Positions 25,106 through 33,276 of a DNA stretch of 47,353 bases are shown in pieces. Source of the stretch: Oscillospiraceae bacterium. GTDB taxonomy: Bacteria; Bacillota; Clostridia; Oscillospirales; Ruminococcaceae. Location of the stretch: contig JAEELE010000017.1 of assembly GCA_016288755.1 (NCBI GenBank), positions 1-47,353 of the forward strand. The letters are read 5' to 3'. The notes under the pieces were generated by a model. The model was not told the origin of the DNA and ran no database searches. It worked only from the letters and a program-made list of their open reading frames with translations. Every line of letters begins with the position of its first letter. The stretch's first letter is position 1. Made by a program: the position numbers and the translations under genes.

Positions 25106-26470
25106 TCACCGCTCCGCAATCGGCTTGTAGGTCTGCCACTCCTGCACGGCGCGGTAAGCCGGACGGATGATCTTGCTCGCGCCGAGGAGCTCCTCAAGCC
25201 GGTGTGCCGACCAGCCCGCGATGCGCGAGATCGCAAAGATCGGCGTGAAGAGCTCGTTCGGGAGATCGAGCATCCGGTAGACCAGCCCGGAGTAGAAGTC
25301 GACATTGGCGCAGACGCCCTTGTAGATGCGGCGCTCCTGTGCAATGACCTCGGGCGCGAGCCGCTCGACCGTTGCGTAGAGCGCATATTCCTCGTGACAG
25401 CGCTTCTCGTCGGCGAGCTGCTCGACAAAGCTGCGCAGGATCGTCGCTCTGGGGTCGCTGTGCGAATAGACCGCATGTCCCATGCCGTAGATCAGACCGG
25501 AGCGGTCGAACGCCTCCTTGTGCAGCAGTGCCCGCAGATATCCCGCGACCTCCTCCTCGTCCCGCCAGTCGTGCACATGGGTCTTGATGTCGTCGAACAT
25601 CTGCACGACCTTGATGTTGGCGCCGCCGTGCTTGGGACCCTTCAGCGAGCCCAGCGCCGCCGCCATCGTCGAATAGGTGTCGGTGCCGGAGGACGACACG
25701 ACATGCACCGTGAAGGTGGAATTGTTGCCGCCGCCGTGCTCGGCGTGGAGCACGAGCGCCAGATCGAGCAGCTTTGCCTCGAGCTGCGTGTATTTCTGAT
25801 CGGCGCGCAGCAGGCTCAGAATGCTCTCGGCAGGGGAGAGCGTCGGGTCTGGCTGGTGCAGGAACAGGCTCTGGTCGTTCTTGTAATAGCGGAATGCCTG
25901 ATAGCCGTAGACCGCGATCGACGGGAACTGCGCGATGAGCTGGATGCACTGGCGCAGCACATTCGGGATCGCAGTGTCGTTCGGGTTGTGGTCGTAGGAA
26001 TAGAGCGCGAGCACGGATTTTGCGAGGGTGTTCATCATGTCGTCGCTCGGCGATTTCATGATGACATCGCGCGTGAACGAGGGCGGCAGCGTGCGGCACG
26101 AGCGCAGCAGCGTGCTGAATTCGTCGAGCTGTGTTTTGTTCGGGAGCTGTCCGAAGAGCAGCAGATAGACGGTCTCCTCATAGCCGAAGCGTTTCTCGGA
26201 GATGAAACCGTTCACGAGGTCCTCGATGTGATAGCCGCGGAAGAGCAGCTGTCCGTCGCCGAGCTGCGTCTCGCCGTTGATCTCGACGCCCGGGATGATC
26301 TGGCTGATGTTCGTCAGCCCCGCGACGACGCCCTTGCCGTTGATATCGCGCAGACCGCGCTTGACGTCGTATTTGGAATAGAGTTCCGGCGCGATGTGGT
26401 AATTCGTGCGGCAGATCTGTGCGAGTGTTTCGATTTTTGATTCGATTGCAAAGCGGTTCCATTCGCCCAT
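25106..26470 (-). CDS. citrate synthase 2
   Basis: Second citrate synthase, 454 residues from the ATG at 26470 (AAGGGAG 9 bases upstream). The same motifs as in copy 1 are intact: LHAEHGGGNNSTF, KHGGANIKV and NVDFYSGLVYRMLD. It too has GHAVYSHSDPR in place of the usual GHRV. The two proteins align throughout but differ at many positions, so they are paralogues of long standing and not a recent duplication. They may serve citrate versus 2-methylcitrate synthesis, or different conditions. The leader holds a strong hairpin. Confidence 0.92.
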   Translation of the reverse strand: MGEWNRFAIESKIETLAQICRTNYHIAPELYSKYDVKRGLRDINGKGVVAGLTNISQIIPGVEINGETQLGDGQLLFRGYHIEDLVNGFISEKRFGYEETVYLLLFGQLPNKTQLDEFSTLLRSCRTLPPSFTRDVIMKSPSDDMMNTLAKSVLALYSYDHNPNDTAIPNVLRQCIQLIAQFPSIAVYGYQAFRYYKNDQSLFLHQPDPTLSPAESILSLLRADQKYTQLEAKLLDLALVLHAEHGGGNNSTFTVHVVSSSGTDTYSTMAAALGSLKGPKHGGANIKVVQMFDDIKTHVHDWRDEEEVAGYLRALLHKEAFDRSGLIYGMGHAVYSHSDPRATILRSFVEQLADEKRCHEEYALYATVERLAPEVIAQERRIYKGVCANVDFYSGLVYRMLDLPNELFTPIFAISRIAGWSAHRLEELLGASKIIRPAYRAVQEWQTYKPIAER

Positions 26471-26514
26471 GATGGTATGCTCCCTTCTTTTTCTGTGTTG
26501 TGATGATACAGCAA

Positions 26515-26542
26515 CCGGCAGGCAAATCGGAGCGCCTGCCGG
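26515..26542 (-). promoter_or_regulatory. hairpin in citrate synthase 2 leader
   Basis: In the about 117-base leader, CCGGCAGGC and GCCTGCCGG form a perfect 9-bp stem around a 10-base loop. No U run follows it, so it does not look like a terminator; it may be an RNA control or stability element. Confidence 0.5.
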
Positions 26543-26593
26543 AACATGTGACGGATATGCAGCGGTGTTATATTCTCCGCATCTATTACATTC

Positions 26594-26622
26594 AGTATAC
26601 CATATTTTCGCAGAAATGTCAA
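26594..26622 (-). promoter_or_regulatory. sigma-A promoter of citrate synthase 2
   Basis: Minus strand TTGACA (complement of 26617-26622), 17 bases, TATACT (complement of 26594-26599). It lies directly after the GH5-like gene, which ends at 26629 with no terminator between. Confidence 0.88.
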
Positions 26623-26628
26623 GCAGAA

Positions 26629-27813
26629 TCACATATCATCCAGCGGGAAAATCAGTTCTCTGATCGACGCGAGCATGTCCCGCGAATACGCGGTGACCTC
26701 CTCGAAGCCGCCGTTTCCGTCGGTGCCGGTCGAGGTCCACGGATAGATGCCGTCCCATCCGTTTGCATAGACCGCCCTTGCGCCCGCGGTGAGATCAATG
26801 CCGTCCTGCTCGGAGCCCTTTGCGGAGACCTCGCCGAGCACATTGGGCTTGGAGGTGTCGAGCCCGTAGTCGGCAGGGGAGACCTTGAACGGGTCGCCGT
26901 GCCACTCGATCATCCAGTCGTAGAAGTGCACCGAGTAGAAGTCCATATAGGCGCCCTCGCCCGCGTAGAATTTCAGCAGCTCGTCGCTGATGACATTCGT
27001 GCCGCGCACGTCGGAGTTGTTCGGGATATAGCCCATGCCGGTCGTGACGAGGATATCGCTGTTCTCGTGGATGCCCTTGGCGCACTTGCCGAAGAACGTG
27101 ACCAGCGGCTTCCAGTCAATTTTGCCCGATTCGGCATTCTCGTGGATCCAGTCGGGCTCGTTGCACAGGTCGATGCTGTAAAGGTAGTCGTTGCTGTCGT
27201 AGCGCCTGGCAAAGGGGATGATGTAGTTGTCGACATAGCTCTGCGCCAGATCGGCGTCCCCGATCATCGCGCGGAATTTCTTGTGATTGCGGTTGCCGGT
27301 CTTGCAGCAGTCAAAGCTCATCATGGTCGCCATGATGTAGATGCGGTGCTTTGCCGCGATCGCCATGAGCTGATCGCAGTGGTTCCAGAATTTTTCGGTC
27401 ATGCCCTTGACCGCGCCGGTGTCGGCGTCGAACTTGATGCCGACGTCGCCCGAGCATAGGATCCAGACGCGGCTGGAATTGATGCCCGCCTCGTGGAGCT
27501 TGGCAAAGTGGTCGTCCCAGAAGGCAGCGTCGAAATCGCCGCCGAAATCGTTCCAGTTGTCCCAGGGGGTGTTCGTGCCGCACATCCAGATCGGTTTGCT
27601 TCCGACCGTGAAATGCCCGTCCGTGACGGTGATCTTCGCGCTGCCGTCCGACTGCACGAGCTCGACTGCGGGCAGCGATTCCTCCGTTTTCGCAGCGCTG
27701 CTCTCCGCGGTCTTCGGCGGTTCGGAGCTGCTCTGCGTATTTCCGCCCGCGCAGCCCGTGAGCAGCAAGGTCATGCCGGTCAGCAGCGCGGCGATTTTGC
27801 TTCTGATGTTCAT
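26629..27813 (-). CDS. GH5-like glycoside hydrolase lipoprotein
   Basis: Probable cell-surface beta-glycanase (mannanase or cellulase type), 394 residues. Lipoprotein signal with lipobox LLTGC, lipidated Cys21, then a Ser/Glu/Thr linker to about 50. The catalytic domain has a clan GH-A pattern: TNTPWDNWNDFG, INSSRVWILCSG, the acid/base Glu219 in DLCNEPDW and the nucleophile Glu328 in VLGEVSAKG. Membrane anchoring contrasts with the dockerin-tagged lyase of this window. The substrate cannot be read from the sequence, and GH2- or GH113-like enzymes share this pattern. AGAGGAA precedes the ATG. Confidence 0.8.
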   Translation of the reverse strand: MNIRSKIAALLTGMTLLLTGCAGGNTQSSSEPPKTAESSAAKTEESLPAVELVQSDGSAKITVTDGHFTVGSKPIWMCGTNTPWDNWNDFGGDFDAAFWDDHFAKLHEAGINSSRVWILCSGDVGIKFDADTGAVKGMTEKFWNHCDQLMAIAAKHRIYIMATMMSFDCCKTGNRNHKKFRAMIGDADLAQSYVDNYIIPFARRYDSNDYLYSIDLCNEPDWIHENAESGKIDWKPLVTFFGKCAKGIHENSDILVTTGMGYIPNNSDVRGTNVISDELLKFYAGEGAYMDFYSVHFYDWMIEWHGDPFKVSPADYGLDTSKPNVLGEVSAKGSEQDGIDLTAGARAVYANGWDGIYPWTSTGTDGNGGFEEVTAYSRDMLASIRELIFPLDDM

Positions 27814-27957
27814 ATCGGTTCCTCTTTCCGGTGTGATTTCTGTTTTTATCGGTCACGCAGGTGCCGTGACGGTCGCCGCCTGCATCGGCGCGGTCACAGG
27901 GCACTCCCCGAAAGTCCGCGGGACCGGCGGCTTTCCGCGGTACGTCATTGGCAGAAT

Positions 27958-28040
27958 ACCGTGGGGTGGGGCGCCAACCCCGTTTTCAATCCATGCGCGA
28001 AGCGCATACCTGAACTCCTCACTCCTAACTCCTAACCCGC
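27958..28040 (+). repeat. dispersed heptamer/hairpin repeat, copy G (core plus 3' run)
   Basis: Core of the family: GGGGTGGGGCGCCAACCCCG (27962-27981) gives hairpin one, ATGCGC-GAA-GCGCAT (27993-28007) gives hairpin two, then ACCTGAACTCCTCACTCCTAAC and repeats. Close to copy B along the core. The 5' heptamer run and GTTGTTCCG junction are absent. It lies between two minus-strand operons. Confidence 0.8.
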
Positions 28041-28070
28041 AAAAACGAATTTATCTTAGCAACAGGGGGG

Positions 28071-28676
28071 TTATGAATCGTACTTCCTGACGCGCAGCGG
28101 GATGCCGAGGGAATCGGCGACTGCCTGTGCCGCGTCGATCTCGCTCTGCGGAATGACGTCCACGACCGTGAACATCACGTTCAGCCCGAGCGCCCTGCAG
28201 TCTGCCGCAAATGCCTGCATCGCTTCAAAGGCGCTGTCCCACTTCGGGCGCGTCACGGCGAGATAGGCGTCCTTTGTGCCCGCGTTGAGACTGATCGACA
28301 CGGTGTCGACCAGCCCCCTGAGCAGATGGGCGGTCTTTTTTCCGTGGATGAGGTCGGAGAGCCCGTTGGTGTTCAGCCGGATCGGCGGGCAGCCCGGCAG
28401 CGTTTTGGCGTATGCCGCCGCCGCACAGAGCATTTCGAGGGCTTCGGTCGGCTCGCCGTAGCCGCAGAAGACCAGTTCGGTGAAGTCCGCGAGATTCCAA
28501 TTTGCAAACGCCGCTCTGATCTCGTCAAAACAGGGGTCGTGCTCGAGCCAAAGGCTGTCCGAGCCGTAGGCGCCGTCGCCGTTCTGCCGGATGCAGAAGG
28601 TGCAGGCGCAGGGACATTGGTTCGTCAGGTTCACATAGAGATGCTGCCCGACCGGATAGAGAATCGTCATTGCCAT
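28071..28676 (-). CDS. radical SAM protein, TatD-associated type
   Basis: A 201-residue short radical SAM protein. The 4Fe-4S motif is CxxxCxxC in TNQCPCACTFCIRQN, and GYGEPTEALEML supplies the SAM-binding GGEP-like block. The sequence matches TatD-associated radical SAM proteins (TIGR04038 type: YVNLTNxC, LWLEHDPCFDE), whose reaction is unknown. Those genes usually lie beside tatD, which is not in this window. It follows the SGNH hydrolase gene by 18 bases. Confidence 0.83.
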   Translation of the reverse strand: MAMTILYPVGQHLYVNLTNQCPCACTFCIRQNGDGAYGSDSLWLEHDPCFDEIRAAFANWNLADFTELVFCGYGEPTEALEMLCAAAAYAKTLPGCPPIRLNTNGLSDLIHGKKTAHLLRGLVDTVSISLNAGTKDAYLAVTRPKWDSAFEAMQAFAADCRALGLNVMFTVVDVIPQSEIDAAQAVADSLGIPLRVRKYDS

Positions 28677-28694
28677 TTCAGTTGCTTCCTTTCG

Positions 28695-30035
28695 TCAGCT
28701 GACGAGCAGCCCGAGCAGATTGAAGCCCGCTGCGCTGCTGGAGTCAGCCATTTTGATCGCGACGGTGTGCGCCGTGCTGCTCTCGCCGGTAAAGACCTCG
28801 GCAGCCTCGGCATAATTGCCCCAGCCGTTCGGGAAATTGCCGTCGAGAGTCTTGACGACCTCGCCGTCCACATACACATCATATTTCCCGCTCTTGCCGT
28901 CGACCGTGCGCTGATAGAGAATGCCGATATTCTGTGCGGTGACCTCAAAGGAGATGAAGCCGGGCTTCTCCGCCGACCAGCCGTGCGGGAAGCTCTGGTT
29001 GACCTCGGATTCGGTGAAATTGTTGTTTGTGAGCGGTGTGAGATTGCTGCTGTTTTTGATGTCGGGATTCCTGTAGCGGTCTTTGCCGACGGGCTCCGCA
29101 GTGAAGGACAGGTCGGCGGTGTCGATGCTGCCGAGCCTTGCCAGCACAGAGTTATAGTAGCTCCAGAGCAGCTCTGCGGCGATGCCGTGCCCGTTGTTGT
29201 TCGGGTGGATGTTGTCCGGCGAGATATCCTTCCATGTGAAGGTGCCCGCATTGATCTCCGGAATGACCGCATTTTTGTAGCTGATCATCGGCAGATCGTA
29301 TTTCTCGCCGATCTTCCTGTGCGTATCAAAGAGCGAGGTCCCGTTCTCCTGCGTCATGTGCAGCAGAATGACGGCGGGGTCATTGTCCTGCTCGAGAATG
29401 CGCCGCACAAGGCTGTCATAGCTCTCGAGATCGCGGCTCGGGTCGGTGTCGTTGACCGAGAATTCAACGATGACCACGTCGGGCTTCTGCGAGAGCAGAT
29501 CGCGCTCGAGCCGGTGCACGCCGATATAGCTGCCGGTCGCGCCGATGCCCGCGTTGACGTAGCTGAGCTTCATCGCCGCCTCGGGGAACGCCTTGACCCA
29601 CCAAGCCATGCTGCGGTAGGCGTAGCTCTCGCTGGAGCCGGAGGCGCCGGTGCCCTGCGTGATCGAGCCGCCGATGCACGCGACGGTGATCGCCTCCTTG
29701 TTCTGTGCGCGCTTCATGACATTGGCAAGGCGCGCGGTGTTCCCGACATTGAGCACGGCGCGGCGGCACATTTCCTCGGTCGTCATGCCGAGGCTGAGCG
29801 CCGGCAGCCCGAGCGATGTGTCTGCGGGCTCCCATGTGCTGTCAGGTGTATAGATCGCTGCCGCCTTCCCGGAGGGTGCGGCTGCGGTGGTTTCCGCGGT
29901 CGATGCCGCCGCAGATGCCGTGGTCTGTCCGGCGGCGGAGGATTCTGCTTGGCTTTCGGCACTGCTCTGTCCGCCGCAGCCCGAAAGCCCGAGCACAGCG
30001 GCGCAGAGAAGCGCCAGTGTTCTGTGTTTTTTCAT
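28695..30035 (-). CDS. SGNH-hydrolase lipoprotein
   Basis: Probable surface carbohydrate esterase, 446 residues. Lipobox LGLSGC, lipidated Cys20, then a Ser/Ala/Thr-rich linker. The SGNH catalytic domain has the Ser block CIGGSITQGTG, the Asn block IVEFSVNDTD and the Asp-His pair in PDNIHPNNNG. The last about 130 residues (LTPLTNNNFTESEVN on) look like a beta-sandwich carbohydrate-binding module. Acetyl- or feruloyl-esterase activity on hemicellulose is plausible by family. Start is ATG at 30035 with AAAGAGG 8 bases upstream; the open frame to 30389 overlaps the GlsB-like gene and is not used. Confidence 0.83.
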   Translation of the reverse strand: MKKHRTLALLCAAVLGLSGCGGQSSAESQAESSAAGQTTASAAASTAETTAAAPSGKAAAIYTPDSTWEPADTSLGLPALSLGMTTEEMCRRAVLNVGNTARLANVMKRAQNKEAITVACIGGSITQGTGASGSSESYAYRSMAWWVKAFPEAAMKLSYVNAGIGATGSYIGVHRLERDLLSQKPDVVIVEFSVNDTDPSRDLESYDSLVRRILEQDNDPAVILLHMTQENGTSLFDTHRKIGEKYDLPMISYKNAVIPEINAGTFTWKDISPDNIHPNNNGHGIAAELLWSYYNSVLARLGSIDTADLSFTAEPVGKDRYRNPDIKNSSNLTPLTNNNFTESEVNQSFPHGWSAEKPGFISFEVTAQNIGILYQRTVDGKSGKYDVYVDGEVVKTLDGNFPNGWGNYAEAAEVFTGESSTAHTVAIKMADSSSAAGFNLLGLLVS

Positions 30036-30092
30036 TGAAATAACCTCTTTCCCGCAATATGGATTTTTTATATCTGGATACAGATGCAGCAG

Positions 30093-30125
30093 CGGGGAGC
30101 GGGGCGCTAAATTCCCCACTCCCCG
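30093..30125 (-). terminator. possible terminator after the GlsB-type gene
   Basis: CGGGGAGCGGGG (30093-30104) pairs with CCCCACTCCCCG (30114-30125), with one mismatch. No U run follows on the minus strand, so termination is uncertain. Confidence 0.5.
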
Positions 30126-30130
30126 TGCGC

Positions 30131-30373
30131 TCACTTTTTCAGCTTGCCGACCACAAAGATGACGAGGCACGCGCCGATGATCGAAAGGATCAGACCGGAG
30201 AGCCAGCCGCCGCCGAGCCCGAGAATATTGCCGATCAGACCGCCGACAAAGCCGCCGACGATGCCGTAGATCGCGTTGACGACAAAGCCCTTGTCGCCGG
30301 TGTCCATAATTTTGCCTGCGAGGAAGCCGACGATCGCTCCCACGATGATTTCCACAATCAGCTTGATAATCAT
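30131..30373 (-). CDS. GlsB/YeaQ/YmgE-type membrane protein
   Basis: 80-residue protein of three short hydrophobic, glycine-rich helices (IIKLIVEIIVGAIVGFLAGK, GIVGGFVGGLIGNILGLG, WLSGLILSIIGACLVIFVVG). Typical of the transglycosylase-associated/GlsB family of small stress-linked membrane proteins; function unknown. GGAGG precedes the ATG. Last gene of the long transketolase operon. Confidence 0.87.
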   Translation of the reverse strand: MIIKLIVEIIVGAIVGFLAGKIMDTGDKGFVVNAIYGIVGGFVGGLIGNILGLGGGWLSGLILSIIGACLVIFVVGKLKK

Positions 30374-30412
30374 GATTTATTTCCTCCATAATATAGTGTT
30401 GTTTGCATGTGC

Positions 30413-30649
30413 TTATTCTGCGGGGTCCTGCCGCTTCCCGGAGAGAATGGTCATCTTGTCAGCGTTGGGGTCGATCTCGCCCTGCTTGACCTCGCGTTCC
30501 CAGTCCTCGGGCGCAAATTCCTCGAAGCGGATGCTGATCGCCTCCTGCGCGCAGCCCCACTTCTCGAGGAAGATGCGGTTGATCTCCTCAGCGACCTCCC
30601 TGCGGATCTTCGGGTCCTTCGGGTATGCCTTGACGACGATATAGGGCAT
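30413..30649 (-). CDS. 4-oxalocrotonate tautomerase-like protein
   Basis: 78-residue small tautomerase-fold protein. The mature protein begins with Pro (MPYIVVKAYPKD), the N-terminal catalytic base of the family. IRFEEFAPEDWEREV matches the C-terminal family pattern, though it is longer than canonical 62-residue members. The substrate is unknown. It starts 6 bases after the Uma2 gene. Confidence 0.82.
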   Translation of the reverse strand: MPYIVVKAYPKDPKIRREVAEEINRIFLEKWGCAQEAISIRFEEFAPEDWEREVKQGEIDPNADKMTILSGKRQDPAE

Positions 30650-30655
30650 TGGGTT

Positions 30656-31204
30656 TCACCTCCCTTCGGTGTGCTCAAGCTCTGCCACGGTGATGCAGAG
30701 CCTTCCGTCCCAGATGCGGACGGGGATCGGCGTGCGGAAGTCATAGACCTCCGGCGCGCTGCTTTCCTCAAAATAATACTGGAATATGCGCTCTGTCTGC
30801 GGCTCGATGATCCAGTATTCGCGGACGCCGCTGCGGCGGTAGAGCCAGAGCTTGCGGTCGAAATCGTTGCTGCGGTTCGAGCTTGCGACCTCGCACACAA
30901 AATCGGGTGCGCCGTCGAGATACTGCCCGGTGAGCAGCTCCGGGCTGCAGGTGACAAACACATCCGGCTGCACGACATTGAAATCGTCGAGCTTCACATC
31001 GGTCGGCGCCGCAAAGGGCTCGCATGATCCGCCGTTCTGTCTGATATGCTCCTTCAGACGCGTCAGCAGATTCAGTGTGATGCGCTGATGCCGGATACCC
31101 GGCGCCGCCTGACCGACGACGATTCCGTCCAGCAGCTCCTGCGGCTGCACGGTCTCATCGGTGCAGCGGAAATAGTCATCCGCGGAGATCATTGCGCCGA
31201 TCAT
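30656..31204 (-). CDS. Uma2-family PD-(D/E)XK nuclease-like protein
   Basis: 182 residues, DUF820/Uma2 family, a restriction-endonuclease-like fold seen in many cyanobacteria and some Firmicutes. The pattern is GIRHQRITLNLLTRLKEHI, then VQPDVFVT (Asp), then FVCEVASS (Glu), FDRKLWLYRRSGVREYWIIE. The ATG at 31204 overlaps the stop of the preceding gene by ATGA, so it is translationally coupled to the MurL-like protein. The family's biological role is not established. Confidence 0.82.
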   Translation of the reverse strand: MIGAMISADDYFRCTDETVQPQELLDGIVVGQAAPGIRHQRITLNLLTRLKEHIRQNGGSCEPFAAPTDVKLDDFNVVQPDVFVTCSPELLTGQYLDGAPDFVCEVASSNRSNDFDRKLWLYRRSGVREYWIIEPQTERIFQYYFEESSAPEVYDFRTPIPVRIWDGRLCITVAELEHTEGR

Positions 31205-32640
31205 CGGAATGCCTCGACACATTCCTGCCTGACAAGCGCTGCCAGCTCAGGCGGCAGATTGTTGCTGTCGTCCCACTCCTGCCCGAATGCCGCCGCAGAC
31301 GGCGCATATTCGGCATAGAGCGGGGTTTCCCGGTACTGCGACAGCAGCAGCGGGAGCGGCTCGCCGTTCTGCTCCGTGCGCCTGACCGCAAGGCAGAGCG
31401 CATAGTTGACCTCGCGGCGCGAGCCGACGCATTCAAAGGGCTTATTCGGCAGCGCACCGCAGAGCTCCTGCAGCACCGGCGCCATCTCCGGCAGATTCAG
31501 AATATCGGAGCCGAGCAGCTCAGCGATCTTCGCATAGGGCAGAAACGGCGCCAAAATCACCGCGACGAACAGGCATTTGGCACAGTGCCCGCACCATTCG
31601 TCCTTGCGCCCGCGTGCGTTGCCGGCATTGCAGCTGCGGAAAATCTCATGGAATTCCGCCGGAAGCTGCGCGAAATATCTTGCGATCTGAAATTCCGTCA
31701 GCGGTCTGAGCAGGCTGAAATACTCCACGCCCGAGCGGAGATATTTCTTCTCATATTCCGCAAAATCGCATTCAAACTGATAGCTCTTGGAATACTGGTG
31801 GTTGACCTCCTGCTCGGAGACGGTCGATTCGCTCGCGGAGGATTCATTCGAGAGCACGACCGTTTTCAGCCCGTTGATATAGGCGGTCAGTGCGGCGGAG
31901 AACGCCACGATCGCCGAAAACGGCGTATGTCCGTTCAGAAAGCCCTCCTTGTTCAGGCGCAGGAGATTGGGGTCGAGCGTGCGTTTGCATTCAATGATGC
32001 GCGCCCTCGGGATGCCCGCCAGCAGCGCGCTCTGCTCCGCGGAATCGCGGTGGTTGATCATGAAGGCATAGGCGTTTTCGAGCTGCCCTTTCAGCAGATT
32101 CAGCGTGACGATCGAATCCTTGCCGCCGCCGACCGGGATCAGCATTCCCGAGAGGTCTGTACGCCGTGCGGGCTTTTCCGGGTGATTCCAGTACGGCGGA
32201 TCGGGGCTGTAGGAAAACCGCATGAAGCTGTCAAAATCGGCTTTGATGCCGTTGCGGTAGAAAAATTCGCCGAGTCCCCCGAAATAGAGCCGCTTCCACC
32301 AGTCCTCCTGCTCCCTGCCATAGAAAGCATCCCAGAGCCGGACGTCCGGCGGGCAGGCGAGCTTCCAGTAGGAGATCAGCTCCGCCATGCCGAGCGAAAA
32401 GACCAGCCGCCAGAATCCGGGGTCACAGTGTATCCCGTCCGGGTATTTCAGGCTTATGCCCTTCTGCATCGCATACGGCGTTTTGCAGGGAATCTCCCAG
32501 TGCGGGCGGAATTCCTCCTCGCCGAGCCGGAAGAAATAGTCGATGACCAGCACCGAACCGGCTTCGGTCTCAAAGGTGTCCAGGTCGATATCCCGGAAGT
32601 CGAACAGCGGATATTTCTGACGCAGTTCGTCAAATGTCAT
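31201..32640 (-). CDS. MurL-like UDP-MurNAc-L-Ala-L-Glu epimerase
   Basis: 479 residues. A PP-loop ATP-binding motif lies at about 168-176 (LIPVGGGKDSIVTL). Other conserved-looking blocks are SNESSASESTVSEQEVNHQYS and a Cys cluster DEWCGHCAKCLF. The pattern fits MurL, which in Xanthomonas oryzae epimerises the terminal L-Glu of UDP-MurNAc-L-Ala-L-Glu to D-Glu. It would supply D-glutamate to peptidoglycan by a route other than glutamate racemase. I am fairly but not fully sure of the family. The gene lies between VanZ-like and Uma2 genes. Confidence 0.68.
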   Translation of the reverse strand: MTFDELRQKYPLFDFRDIDLDTFETEAGSVLVIDYFFRLGEEEFRPHWEIPCKTPYAMQKGISLKYPDGIHCDPGFWRLVFSLGMAELISYWKLACPPDVRLWDAFYGREQEDWWKRLYFGGLGEFFYRNGIKADFDSFMRFSYSPDPPYWNHPEKPARRTDLSGMLIPVGGGKDSIVTLNLLKGQLENAYAFMINHRDSAEQSALLAGIPRARIIECKRTLDPNLLRLNKEGFLNGHTPFSAIVAFSAALTAYINGLKTVVLSNESSASESTVSEQEVNHQYSKSYQFECDFAEYEKKYLRSGVEYFSLLRPLTEFQIARYFAQLPAEFHEIFRSCNAGNARGRKDEWCGHCAKCLFVAVILAPFLPYAKIAELLGSDILNLPEMAPVLQELCGALPNKPFECVGSRREVNYALCLAVRRTEQNGEPLPLLLSQYRETPLYAEYAPSAAAFGQEWDDSNNLPPELAALVRQECVEAFR

Positions 32641-32655
32641 AAAGCAAAGCTCCTT

Positions 32656-33252
32656 TTATCGGATTGCAACGCGCTCTAAAATGATCTGAAAGAGCGCCTG
32701 TGTCAGCGCCGCATCCGCAATGAGAATCAGTGCGCGCTGCCACAGTTTGAGCTCCTTGCGGAACAGCGCTGCCCAGATGAGAAATCCCGCCGCCGTGCCC
32801 GCGGTGTTCATCAGCAGGTCGTCGACCTCCTGCAGGCGTCCGATGAAGCCCTGCAGCAGCTCGATGCACAGTGAGACGCCGAATCCGAGCAGCGTGATTT
32901 TCAAAAGATTCCAGCGTGTGTTCGGCGTGACCGAGGGCACCAGAAATCCCAGCGGCAGAAAGAGCAGGAAATTCTGCACGATCGGCTTGAACACATGCCC
33001 CCGGAAGGGCGTCAGGTCAAAGCCGGTGAAGATATTCGCCGTGTGCACCGCCGCCGGATTGCGGACAAAATCGAGCATGCCGGTCAGATAGCAGAGCGCC
33101 GCCAGATAGATGCTGAACATCAGCCACGCGGCACTGCGCAGGGACAGCGGCAGCCACTTTTTCCGGCAGGTACAGCAGATCAGCCAGCCGAGGCAGAAGC
33201 CGCCGCAGCCCCAGAGCAGAATCAGAATCAGGTCTCCACGGTCAATTCTCAC
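32656..33252 (-). CDS. VanZ-like membrane protein
   Basis: 198 residues, five hydrophobic segments. VanZ-type motifs are VQNFLLFLPLGFLVPSV and SLCIELLQGFIGR followed by EVDDLLMNTAGTAAGFLIW. VanZ confers low teicoplanin resistance in enterococci, but the wider family is of unknown function, and no vancomycin cluster is present here. GTG start at 33252 with AAAGGA 9 bases upstream. Confidence 0.87.
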   Translation of the reverse strand: MRIDRGDLILILLWGCGGFCLGWLICCTCRKKWLPLSLRSAAWLMFSIYLAALCYLTGMLDFVRNPAAVHTANIFTGFDLTPFRGHVFKPIVQNFLLFLPLGFLVPSVTPNTRWNLLKITLLGFGVSLCIELLQGFIGRLQEVDDLLMNTAGTAAGFLIWAALFRKELKLWQRALILIADAALTQALFQIILERVAIR

Positions 33253-33276
33253 AGTGCGCAGTCCTTTCGGGGGTTC

